Below, piece after piece: positions 56,767 to 64,000 of a stretch of 64,000 nucleotides of DNA. The notes beneath the pieces were generated by a model. That model ran no database searches and was not told where the DNA came from. It worked only from the letters and a program-made list of their open reading frames with translations. The position numbers were made by a program, and so were the translations under genes. The DNA comes from Neorickettsia helminthoeca str. Oregon (GTDB taxonomy: Bacteria; Pseudomonadota; Alphaproteobacteria; Rickettsiales; Anaplasmataceae): the NCBI RefSeq assembly GCF_000632985.1, contig NZ_CP007481.1, forward strand, positions 620,001-684,000, in the 5' to 3' direction. Numbering within the stretch: the stretch's first letter is position 1; each line of letters starts with the position of its first letter.

Positions 56767-57052
56767 CACAAGATAAATAAAAGTCGGGGTTAGGAATTTC
56801 ACTCCTATATCACGCAGGAGGAAATTCCTGGATACCAACAACCTAACGAGAATCAGTACAAATATTATCTTATATAGAACAGATTTGCAAAATTCAGACT
56901 CCCACAAAGTATGAGATTGACTCACATGGCGAAAACAATGCTATCACAGCGAATACAACTAAAAGCATTCATTTCATTTGAGCACAGTAGACTCATTGTA
57001 CTTTATTCCTCATGCGCTTATAAACCGTATAGAGAGACCAGAGAGTCAGGTA

Positions 57053-57886
57053 ATGGATAACAAAAAGTGCATTAGCTTCGTAAAGATGCACGCTTGCGGG
57101 AATGATTTCATTATTATTCACAACACAGAGTTCTCTGGGATACCAGAGCTGGATCGATGCGAAACAATAAGAAGACTCTCCAGTAGAAGAACGGGGATCG
57201 GATGCGATCAACTATTGATTGTTTCTAATGAAGGTCCATTAGAAGCAGAAATGATCATATACAACAGTGACGGATCTTCAGCGGCTACATGTTTGAACGG
57301 CGCTGCATGCGTCGCGCTCGATCTGATGCGGAACAACAAAGAATGGAATTTCCTTATTAAGTCTAGTGGCGGAATATTTCTAGCTCATCTAGAAAACGAG
57401 AAGGTCAGAATCATTCCGACTACGATTCTCCAAAACAATCTTCCTACTAAGGAGAAAGTACTATCGAAATCTCTATCTAAGTTTTCGCTACCGGGAATAA
57501 GGTATGTTGGTATCGGAGTTAGCATAGGAAATCCACATTTAGTTTTCTTCGTGGAAACAGAGAAAGAAGTCGACGAGATTCACAGTTTTGCGGACCTTGT
57601 ACGCAGGAACAATCCATTTACAAGGGAAATAAATCTCAGTGTAAGCTGTATCTTTGACGGAGTTGCATTATCTAGGGTAATCGAAGCAGGTACTGGTGAG
57701 ACACTCGCCTGTGGGAGTGCTTCTGCCGCGATATATCTAGCGGCACGAAATTTAGGATTAGTGGAAACAGAACTTACAATAAGGTTCCCCGGTGGTGATC
57801 TGATTGCAGGACCACATAAGGAATTCTATTACATCGCTGCGACTCCGAAATATGTTTTTCGCGGCTCATTCTGGATCCCATTCTAG
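57053..57886 (+). CDS. dapF: diaminopimelate epimerase
   Basis: Makes meso-diaminopimelate for peptidoglycan and lysine. Seen: VKMHACGNDFIIIHN, first catalytic cysteine C80 in NSDGSSAATCLNGAACVAL (usual C-G-N-G; here C-L-N-G), IGVSIGNPHLVFFV, and second cysteine C220 in GTGETLACGSASAAIYLA. ATG 57053 gives 277 residues, the family size; the frame is open back to 56978. It is divergent from ribA. Keeping the two cysteines indicates a working enzyme. Confidence 0.94.
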   Translation: MDNKKCISFVKMHACGNDFIIIHNTEFSGIPELDRCETIRRLSSRRTGIGCDQLLIVSNEGPLEAEMIIYNSDGSSAATCLNGAACVALDLMRNNKEWNFLIKSSGGIFLAHLENEKVRIIPTTILQNNLPTKEKVLSKSLSKFSLPGIRYVGIGVSIGNPHLVFFVETEKEVDEIHSFADLVRRNNPFTREINLSVSCIFDGVALSRVIEAGTGETLACGSASAAIYLAARNLGLVETELTIRFPGGDLIAGPHKEFYYIAATPKYVFRGSFWIPF

Positions 57887-58027
57887 GAAACTCAAGCTTT
57901 CTCGCAATATTGAGTCTATTTATCCTGGGTACACCGTCCTAATACGACAGCGAAAAGACAGAATGTACTACAAAATCCACACTTGATGTCCAGAGTAGAA
58001 CATTCGCTTCTGGCATCCTCACAGAAT

Positions 58028-58345
58028 TTACTCCAGTGGCATGTCGTGGTAGATCACTTTCTCACCTTTTTTCATCAATCCGAATTTCTTGCGGGACTGC
58101 TCCTCAAGTAAATCCATATCGAGCCTTTTCTCATCGACAATAAGTGATATATCAAGTTCTAACCTTTCCTTTTGCTTCTGTAACGTGATGATCCTATCCC
58201 TGGCCTGAGAAATTTCAGCCTTGAGTTTTGCTGCATTCATTATGGAATGACTACTGAGCACCGTATGAAAAAAACAATAGAAGACCAGCATCAATAAAAG
58301 GATTATAAATCCGAAATAGCTCCAATCCTCTATCTTCATATTCAC
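58028..58345 (-). CDS. septum formation initiator FtsB/DivIC-like protein
   Basis: 105 residues: a short cytoplasmic start, one membrane segment (about 10-30, YFGFIILLLMLVFYCFFHTV), then a coiled coil (LKAEISQARDRIITLQKQKE) and an EEQSRKKFGLMKKGEKVI end, which matches FtsB/DivIC (E-x-x-A-R-x-x-l-g-m-v-x-x-g-E-x-v). Such proteins link FtsL and FtsQ to activate septal peptidoglycan synthesis. In alphaproteobacteria this gene commonly precedes pyruvate dehydrogenase genes; here pdhB is divergent and adjacent. Confidence 0.8.
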   Translation of the reverse strand: MNMKIEDWSYFGFIILLLMLVFYCFFHTVLSSHSIMNAAKLKAEISQARDRIITLQKQKERLELDISLIVDEKRLDMDLLEEQSRKKFGLMKKGEKVIYHDMPLE

Positions 58346-58501
58346 GACTCCGTAGCTGATTTTGCTCTCTTAGGTATTCTTGCATGGAAAATCAATATAC
58401 CAAATCAACTAGCAGCAATGACGTTCGTGCACTTCGGCAAAACTGGAAAAATTAGCGAAAATGGATTATATTCTAACTCAAAATTTCGTCTTGAATAGCC
58501 A

Positions 58502-59500
58502 GTGCGGGAAATCACAGTCAGAGAAGCGATAGGGAACGCAATAGCTGAGGAAATGCGTCGCGACCCAGATGTCTTCATCATGGGAGAGGAAATCGGTAAG
58601 TACCAAGGTGCATACAAGGTTACACAGGGTTTACTCCAAGAATTTGGAGAGAGAAGAGTAATAGATACACCAATCAGTGAACATGGATTCACAGGCATCG
58701 CGATCGGAGCAGCTTTTGCTGGTCTGAGACCCATACTCGAGTTCATGTCATTTAATTTCTCCCTACAGGCTATGGATCAGATTGTCAATTCCGCTGCGAA
58801 AACACACTATATGTCTGATGGTCAACTGAGGTGTCCAATAGTCTTCAGGGGTCCAAATGGAGCGGCTGCGCAAGTTGCCGCACAGCATTCCCAGTGTTTT
58901 GCTGCCTGGTATTCCCACATACCAGGATTGAAAGTCATTGCTCCATATTTTGCGTCGGATTATCGAGGTCTACTGAAATCCGCTATAAGAGATAACAATC
59001 CTGTGATATTCCTGGAAAATGAAATTCTCTACGGTATGGCACATACTCTGACCCCTGAGCAAGAGGAAAATGATTACACGGTCCCAATTGGTAAGGCAAA
59101 CGTAATCAAGGAGGGTTCTGATGTCACTATAGTCACCTTTTCGATCTGCGTTAAGCTCGCACTCGAAGCAGCAGAGATCCTCGCAAACGAAAACAACATC
59201 GATGTAGAAATCATTGACCTCAGAACACTCAGACCTTTGGACTTCGATACCGTACTTAAATCTCTGAGTAAGACAAATAAATTGATTACTGTCGAAGAAG
59301 GTTTTCCGGTACTGAGTTTCGGTTCTGAGATATCAGCCAGGATCATGGAGGAGGCGTTCGATCTCATGGATGCCCCTATAATTAGAGTCGCGTCAAAGGA
59401 TACACCTCTGCCGTATGCCAGAAACTTGGAAAAGTTAGTGTTGCCGCAGGTATCGGACGTCGTGGAAGCGGTTAGGAGCGTGGTCTTATACAAAATCTGA
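58502..59500 (+). CDS. pdhB: pyruvate dehydrogenase E1 component, beta subunit
   Basis: With the alpha subunit, decarboxylates pyruvate for acetyl-CoA. Seen: [38 protein letters not shown] (ThDP glutamate), [33 protein letters not shown] and [16 protein letters not shown]. 332 residues, as in alpha/beta heteromers. No lipoyl domain at the N-terminus. It starts at GTG 58502. pdhA and pdhC are not adjacent. Confidence 0.95.
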   Translation: MREITVREAIGNAIAEEMRRDPDVFIMGEEIGKYQGAYKVTQGLLQEFGERRVIDTPISEHGFTGIAIGAAFAGLRPILEFMSFNFSLQAMDQIVNSAAKTHYMSDGQLRCPIVFRGPNGAAAQVAAQHSQCFAAWYSHIPGLKVIAPYFASDYRGLLKSAIRDNNPVIFLENEILYGMAHTLTPEQEENDYTVPIGKANVIKEGSDVTIVTFSICVKLALEAAEILANENNIDVEIIDLRTLRPLDFDTVLKSLSKTNKLITVEEGFPVLSFGSEISARIMEEAFDLMDAPIIRVASKDTPLPYARNLEKLVLPQVSDVVEAVRSVVLYKI

Positions 59501-59589
59501 TGATATAACATCACCGTCCGCTAGACCTCCACGATCTGGGATAAAGGAATAATGTACTCACATTCATCCATGTCTAAAAGGAAAGTTCT

Positions 59590-59892
59590 TTGGATAGCAA
59601 ATCAAACAATCTTGAACACTCCGCACCTATGGTAAAGCAGAATGAGGTATCACTACAAAAACTCGATTTCGCACTCAAAAAGTTGGAGAAAGTCATTCAA
59701 AGAAGACTCCAACTCGAGGAAATAAAACGCCACCAGGAATGCGAAAAATTAGCTATTGAAATAGCTGAACTCAAAAGACAAGCGAAGCTCCACATGAATG
59801 AGATTAAAATGCTTAAAACTATCATCAAGGAAGCTGTCGCAAACATCGATGAGGTGATAGAAATCATTGAAAAAATCCATGACCAGGTATAG
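59590..59892 (+). CDS. coiled-coil protein, DUF4164-like
   Basis: 100 residues, nearly all helical and charged, with a coiled coil over about 22-85 (LDFALKKLEKVIQRRLQLEE, EIAELKRQAKLHMNEIKMLK). Alphaproteobacteria commonly place a small DUF4164-type coiled-coil gene immediately before zapA, and this one sits 153 bases before zapA, which suggests the same family; the assignment is by form and position. The start is TTG 59590 with AAGGAAAG upstream, or ATG 59629. A division-related role is conjecture. Confidence 0.6.
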   Translation: MDSKSNNLEHSAPMVKQNEVSLQKLDFALKKLEKVIQRRLQLEEIKRHQECEKLAIEIAELKRQAKLHMNEIKMLKTIIKEAVANIDEVIEIIEKIHDQV

Positions 59893-60045
59893 CTTTGGGG
59901 TTGCCGCTATGTGGAAATGTTCGGGCATGTCACAATGCATAGGAGAATCAATTCTTCGGTTCTCTCGGAATGATCTTGCCCATCAATCTGCAGCAAAGAA
60001 GTTCACAAGCGCGTAAGAACAGGATCCACAAAATAGTAAAGATCA

Positions 60046-60369
60046 ATGAGTAAGCTCATCACTAAAAGTATAGTCATCAACAATACAACTCATAAGATAG
60101 CCTGTACAAAGGAAGATGAAAAAAAACTAGAGTATCTGGCAGAAAGATTGGATAAACGAATGAAAGTGATCGCTGATTCATCAAATTCCAAGATAAACGA
60201 TATCACTTTGCTCCTATTTGCAGCTCTCGAGCTGGAAAATCTACTACTGGATAGCAGTCAGAACAATGACAATAATGCAAGGAATACAACACATCAGCAA
60301 GAAAAAATTATTGATTACGCCACGTCTGCTATTGAAAATTTCATCGAGCACGTAGAGAATATGGATTAA
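60046..60369 (+). CDS. zapA: cell division protein ZapA
   Basis: Cross-links FtsZ filaments at the division site. Seen: ITKSIVINNTTHKIACTKED (family v-t-I-n-g-r-x-Y-x-i-x-c), EDEKKLEYLAERLDKRMKVI and INDITLLLFAALELENLLLD, followed by a C-terminal coiled-coil tail. 107 residues, normal. It follows the DUF4164-like gene and ends six bases before tRNA-Leu. No 6S RNA, which follows zapA in many proteobacteria, is recognisable here. Confidence 0.8.
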   Translation: MSKLITKSIVINNTTHKIACTKEDEKKLEYLAERLDKRMKVIADSSNSKINDITLLLFAALELENLLLDSSQNNDNNARNTTHQQEKIIDYATSAIENFIEHVENMD

Positions 60370-60375
60370 CGTTTT

Positions 60376-60456
60376 GCGGACGTGGCGGAATTGGTAGACG
60401 CGCTAGACTTAGGATCTAGTAGGTATCCTGTGGAGGTTCAAGTCCTCTCGTCCGTA
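60376..60456 (+). tRNA. tRNA-Leu (anticodon TAG)
   Basis: Acceptor GCGGACG/CGTCCGT pairs fully with a terminal G1-U72 wobble; anticodon stem CTAGA/TCTAG with loop CTTAGGA (anticodon TAG); an extended variable arm as expected for a class II tRNA; T-stem GAGG/CCTC with TTCAAGT loop; discriminator A at 60456. CCA is not encoded. Lies between zapA and tig. Confidence 0.95.
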
Positions 60457-60487
60457 TTCGGAATATCTTAACATTGAATTTGCTTCT

Positions 60488-61807
60488 ATGGTTCTAAAGG
60501 AAGTTTACAGTCAAAATCTGAAGAGGAAGTTCGAAATAGAGGTTCCCGCTTCGCTCATCGATAAGGGCTTCGAAGAAGCTATCAGGAGCAGGATGCAAAG
60601 GAATATCTACCCTGGTTTCAGGAAAGGTAGGGTTCCCTTCGATTTTGTCGCGAAACAAGAGGAAGGTCTGATAGACAGTGTGATAGTCGACCAGGTTTAT
60701 AGACACTGGTGCGACATCAAGGACAGGGAAAATTTAGTTATTTTTAATGATCAGGAAAATATCGCCAAGATAGAGACGGATGGATATAAAAAAGAAAAAG
60801 CAAATGTCAGTTTCACAGTCGAATGCGAACTCCTTCCCGATGTACCGGAAATTGATTTCAGCAAAATGACCGTAAAGGCCAGAACCTTTATAGTTTCCCA
60901 GAATGACATAGATCTATATAAGGAGAGGATAAAGGATAACTTAGTGACTTGGGATGATGTAGATGCCTCATCCGCTGCTGAAGATGGAGATAGAGTTGTC
61001 TTAGACCTCAATGGGACAGTCCATGGGAAGCCTTTTAAAGGTGGTCAACTTATGGATTTCCAGTGCCGGATAGGGGATGGGAAAATTATCTCGTCATTGA
61101 ACGATGGACTCATTGGAATGAAATCGGGAGAGAAGAAAGTCATAAGTGTTGCCTTCCCAGAAGACTATCACGACAGAGAGGTCGCTGGTAAGGAGGCTAG
61201 TTTCGACACCACACTGAAAAGCATCAAAAGAGCGAAGAAAGTCGCAGACCCGGATGCAGCACTCCTAACGCAGCTGCACTGTAAAACACAGGAAGAGCTC
61301 GATACGGAGATCAAAAAAATCATCACCTCTGAATGTGAGATAAAGTTAAACGAGGATCTCAGGAGACAGATCGAATCTAATTTAGAGAAGTACGACTTCC
61401 TTGTTCCGGATTCCCTAGTAGAGCAGCAGAAGCACTACATAAAAATGGATACACCAAGAATCGCAGATGATAAGCTCCAGGACGAGGCTTTGCGAAGAGC
61501 AAAGCTCTCCTTGATCTTTGCGCAGTTCGCTACTAAGAAGGAGATCTCTCTTGATAAGGCTGATGTCGCTCGACACCTTATGACCGTTTCTGCAGCCGCT
61601 GGATTGGACTTGGAGTATCTCGCGAACATTTATAGGAATAATAAGGACTTCGCTAACTCGGTGACACTGAGACTTATGGAAGGTAAAATAATCACCGCGC
61701 TTTTAGGCACTGTACAGAGGGAAAGCACCGAATCAACGGTCGAAGAGATACTGGCTGCCCAAAAACAGGAAATAGAGGCTGATAAGAAACAAGAGGCAGA
61801 GGCATAA
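60488..61807 (+). CDS. tig: trigger factor
   Basis: Ribosome-bound chaperone and peptidyl-prolyl isomerase. Seen: N-terminal ribosome-docking [12 protein letters not shown] (signature G-F-R-x-G-x-x-P), FKBP-type domain ([40 protein letters not shown]) and a C-terminal helical cradle ending in a long charged tail ([20 protein letters not shown]). 439 residues, normal. It leads tig-clpP-clpX. Confidence 0.95.
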   Translation: MVLKEVYSQNLKRKFEIEVPASLIDKGFEEAIRSRMQRNIYPGFRKGRVPFDFVAKQEEGLIDSVIVDQVYRHWCDIKDRENLVIFNDQENIAKIETDGYKKEKANVSFTVECELLPDVPEIDFSKMTVKARTFIVSQNDIDLYKERIKDNLVTWDDVDASSAAEDGDRVVLDLNGTVHGKPFKGGQLMDFQCRIGDGKIISSLNDGLIGMKSGEKKVISVAFPEDYHDREVAGKEASFDTTLKSIKRAKKVADPDAALLTQLHCKTQEELDTEIKKIITSECEIKLNEDLRRQIESNLEKYDFLVPDSLVEQQKHYIKMDTPRIADDKLQDEALRRAKLSLIFAQFATKKEISLDKADVARHLMTVSAAAGLDLEYLANIYRNNKDFANSVTLRLMEGKIITALLGTVQRESTESTVEEILAAQKQEIEADKKQEAEA

Positions 61808-61824
61808 TTAGAGAAGGGTATAAG

Positions 61825-62454
61825 ATGGATAATCGAATTACAGAGATGATGAACCTGGTCCCAATGGTTGTAGATCAGACAAGTCGCGGTGAAAGAGCTT
61901 ACGATATCTTCTCTAGACTCTTGAAGGAGCGCATTATTTTCCTCGTTGGACCAATAGAGGATGGAATGGCAAGCCTTGTGGTAGCACAGCTGATTTTCTT
62001 AGAAGCTGAGAGTCCAGACAAAGATATTTTCATGTATATCAACTCACCAGGAGGAGTTGTGACAGCTGGTCTCTCAATATATGACACAATGCAATACATA
62101 AGACCTTCTGTATCTACAGTGTGCGTGGGCCAGGCCGCTTCAGCCGCCTCTTTGATACTTGCTGCAGGTGCCGAAGGAAAGCGGTTTGCCTTACCTCACT
62201 CCAGAATTATGGTGCATCAACCTTCTGGAGGAATACGCGGTCAAGCTACTGATATGGAAATCCACGTGAGGGAAATCCTGAAACTTAAGCGAATGATTAA
62301 TGAAATCTATCAAAAGCATACTAAGCAGACTATAAAAAAAATAGAAGCACTCCTCGAACGAGATACTTTTCTAAGCGCTGAAGAAGCAAGAGGGTTCGGT
62401 CTGATCGACGATACAATCACAAAAAGAAAAAATGACAACAGCGAAAAAAAATGA
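61825..62454 (+). CDS. clpP: ATP-dependent Clp protease proteolytic subunit
   Basis: Serine protease chamber fed by ClpX. The catalytic triad is visible: S106 in [16 protein letters not shown]131 in [18 protein letters not shown]180 in [40 protein letters not shown] is typical. 209 residues. It starts 17 bases after tig and overlaps clpX by 23 bases. The canonical S-M-A/G-A-L is S-A-A-S-L here. Confidence 0.97.
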   Translation: MDNRITEMMNLVPMVVDQTSRGERAYDIFSRLLKERIIFLVGPIEDGMASLVVAQLIFLEAESPDKDIFMYINSPGGVVTAGLSIYDTMQYIRPSVSTVCVGQAASAASLILAAGAEGKRFALPHSRIMVHQPSGGIRGQATDMEIHVREILKLKRMINEIYQKHTKQTIKKIEALLERDTFLSAEEARGFGLIDDTITKRKNDNSEKK

Positions 62455-63640
62455 TTTAGTCCCGCAGTGCTCATTTTGTGGTGAAACTGAGGATAAAGTA
62501 CAGAAATTGATTGCTGGTGCGTCAGCTTTTATTTGTGATAGATGTATCGTTTTGTGCTCCAATGTACTCAATGACGATCTAGGCGTGGGACACTCATCCA
62601 TAGAAAAATTCAGACCAAAGGACATCAAACTATATTTCGATTCTTTTATCACTGCCCAGGAAGATGCAAAAAGGATACTTTCAGTTGCAGTTTATAACCA
62701 CTACAAGTGCTTCATAAGGAACCAATATAAGACTAAGGATATTGAGATTTCGAAGTCCAACGTTTTGATTATTGGTCCTACAGGTTGTGGAAAAACTCTA
62801 TTCGCCAAGACCTTAGCCAGATTTTTGAATGTCCCATTCGCCATCTGCGATGCAACAAGTATCACAGAAGCTGGCTACGTAGGCGATGATGTTGAGAACA
62901 TCCTCAGAATGCTTTTGCAGTCGGCTGATTATAATGTCGAGGCAGCACAAAAGGGTATCATCTATATTGATGAGATAGATAAGATCTCAAAAAAATCGGA
63001 TGGTCCATCTATAACACGCGATGTATCTGGTGAAGGAGTACAACAGGCTCTACTTAAAATCATGGAGGGCACTATCGCTTCTGTCCCGCCGCAAGGTGGA
63101 AGAAAGCATCCAAATCAGGAGCTTATACAAATTGATACTACGAATATTTTGTTCATATGTGGTGGCGCATTTGTCGGTCTTGATAGTATTGTTGCAAATC
63201 GCTTCAAGGGAAACGTGATGGGATTCGAATCCGAGTTGCGTGGAAGCAGGAGTACCACAGAAATCTTGAAAAAAGTTGAACCTGAAGATCTGATAAAATT
63301 TGGCTTGATTCCGGAGTTCATAGGACGTTTACCGGTTGTTGCTGTACTCGATGAACTCACGGAGGACAACTTAGTTGATATCCTTTCTGTACCCAATAAC
63401 GCTCTGGTTAAGCAATACGCGCGCCTTTTTGAGATGGATAACATAAAGTTGTCCTTCAGCGATGATGCTCTTAGAACAATAGCACGCGAATCAATTAGGA
63501 GGAAAATAGGTGCTAGAGGCCTCAGAGCAATTATGGAAGCAACGCTACGAGACTACATGTTTGAACTTCCCAGTAAGGACGATGTCACCAGCCTCCTAAT
63601 CACAGACGATATGGTCCGAAGTAAGATACACATCGCATAA
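62432..63640 (+). CDS. clpX: ATP-dependent Clp protease ATP-binding subunit ClpX
   Basis: AAA+ unfoldase for ClpP. Seen: N-terminal C4 zinc finger (CSFC at 12-15, and ICDRCIVLC), Walker [31 protein letters not shown], Walker [18 protein letters not shown], the ClpP-docking G-F loop in [12 protein letters not shown], and sensor 2 [15 protein letters not shown]. 402 residues, about 20 short of E. coli. It is convergent with mreC eight bases away, leaving no room for a normal terminator. Confidence 0.97.
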   Translation: MTTAKKNDLVPQCSFCGETEDKVQKLIAGASAFICDRCIVLCSNVLNDDLGVGHSSIEKFRPKDIKLYFDSFITAQEDAKRILSVAVYNHYKCFIRNQYKTKDIEISKSNVLIIGPTGCGKTLFAKTLARFLNVPFAICDATSITEAGYVGDDVENILRMLLQSADYNVEAAQKGIIYIDEIDKISKKSDGPSITRDVSGEGVQQALLKIMEGTIASVPPQGGRKHPNQELIQIDTTNILFICGGAFVGLDSIVANRFKGNVMGFESELRGSRSTTEILKKVEPEDLIKFGLIPEFIGRLPVVAVLDELTEDNLVDILSVPNNALVKQYARLFEMDNIKLSFSDDALRTIARESIRRKIGARGLRAIMEATLRDYMFELPSKDDVTSLLITDDMVRSKIHIA

Positions 63641-63648
63641 TGTTTTTG

Positions 63649-64000
63649 CTATTCATCGCCTAGCAGTACTGAGACTAGATTGAGTGCCTGACCATTAAAC
63701 AGTACTTCTAATTTATTAGTTTCACCATCAAAACGTGCGATAGGTAAGTTTTCACTCCCGCCGATAGTTGAAAGAACAAGCTCACCGTCTATTAGGGATC
63801 CTTCCAGATAAGAGACTGCTAATCTCTTACATTCACCCGTACCAGAAATAATAAATCTATGTTGCGTGGCTGCTGATATAACAGGAATCCGAAAATGTGG
63901 ATGTGTAACCAACATCCCTGTAATCAAATTGTTCTCTACAGAAATGATTTTTCCTATGACCCCTTTTTCATTGACAACTAACTGATCGGGCTTCACATTC
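63649..64000 (-). CDS. mreC: rod-shape-determining protein MreC, C-terminal part (cut by window edge)
   Basis: About 117 residues on the minus strand, open to the window edge; the visible in-frame GTG at 63996 is internal, since the frame continues to 64000. The sequence matches the MreC beta-barrel domain: QLVVNEKGVIGKIISVENNL (usual V-V-n-x-x-G-L-V-G-x-V), MLVTHPHFRIPVISAATQHR (usual L-I-T-D-p-x-s-x-i-P-V), FIISGTGE, YLEGSLIDGELVLSTIGG (usual G-D-x-V-v-T-S-G). MreC links MreB to PBP2. The N-terminal membrane span and coiled coil lie outside. Confidence 0.85.
   Translation of the reverse strand, partial: NVKPDQLVVNEKGVIGKIISVENNLITGMLVTHPHFRIPVISAATQHRFIISGTGECKRLAVSYLEGSLIDGELVLSTIGGSENLPIARFDGETNKLEVLFNGQALNLVSVLLGDE

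Noticed and set aside
59893-60045. Searched for 6S RNA near zapA, where it lies in many proteobacteria.
   Set aside because: The gap is short and shows no long bulged rod; the other side of zapA is filled by tRNA-Leu.

Overview
The window reads as a gene-dense chromosomal segment of an obligate intracellular alphaproteobacterium of the order Rickettsiales, family Anaplasmataceae, most like Neorickettsia. The grounds are indirect: a virB8-virB9-virB10-virB11-virD4 cluster behind ribA (the Wolbachia/Ehrlichia-type arrangement), scattered cytochrome c maturation genes, a candidate ChpT phosphotransferase, a lone MrpD/NuoM-like antiporter, short proteins, single-copy housekeeping genes on both strands with little operon order, and no insertion sequences or prophage. 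The genus assignment is inference; only the family-level features are visible.

Layout. 1-275: start of recG (minus, cut by the window edge). 517-4795: nuoM-nuoN-birA-ccmD-like-ispA, all overlapping or touching. 4820-5715: tRNA-Thr(TGT) facing a truncated glutamine synthetase-like gene. 5857-7934: mlaE-mlaF-ccmA. 7937-14469: tsaE, rnhB, an unknown gene, a D,D-carboxypeptidase, transketolase, MrpD-like antiporter. 14547-22200: mnmG, candidate chpT, an unknown acidic protein, lolA, nadD, recJ, nuoF. 22287-32187 (minus): folC, mnmE, bamA, rseP, ispE, gyrB. 32362-36722: peroxiredoxin, SSS-family symporter, a large exported pentapeptide-repeat protein, gmk. 36734-48442: an unknown membrane protein plus ModA-like binding protein, gltA, glmM, SurA-like chaperone, eno, ppa, PBP2 with a small overlapping gene, exonuclease, gltX, plsY. 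48519-56766: mreB, then virD4-virB11-virB10-virB9-virB8 and ribA on minus. 57053-64000: dapF, ftsB-like, pdhB, DUF4164-like, zapA, tRNA-Leu(TAG), tig, clpP, clpX and the 3' part of mreC.

How the genes fit together. Energy: complex I subunits (F, M, N), citrate synthase, pyruvate dehydrogenase E1 beta, enolase, transketolase, pyrophosphatase. Envelope: BamA, SurA-like, LolA, MlaEF and RseP build and monitor an outer membrane; GlmM, DapF, PBP2, a short D,D-carboxypeptidase, MreB, MreC, an FtsB-like protein and ZapA indicate that some peptidoglycan-based morphogenesis or division is retained. Host interaction: the VirB8-D4 secretion block, and possibly the exported pentapeptide-repeat protein. 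tRNA quality: TsaE, MnmE, MnmG, GltX. Proteostasis: Tig-ClpP-ClpX.

No CRISPR array, transposon, prophage, rRNA operon or restriction system was seen. The most noteworthy items are the exported protein of about 80 near-continuous pentapeptides, the glutamine synthetase lacking its N-terminal domain, and two small genes found by reading junctions: a CcmD-like one at 3910-4026 and a 52-residue one at 45227-45385.
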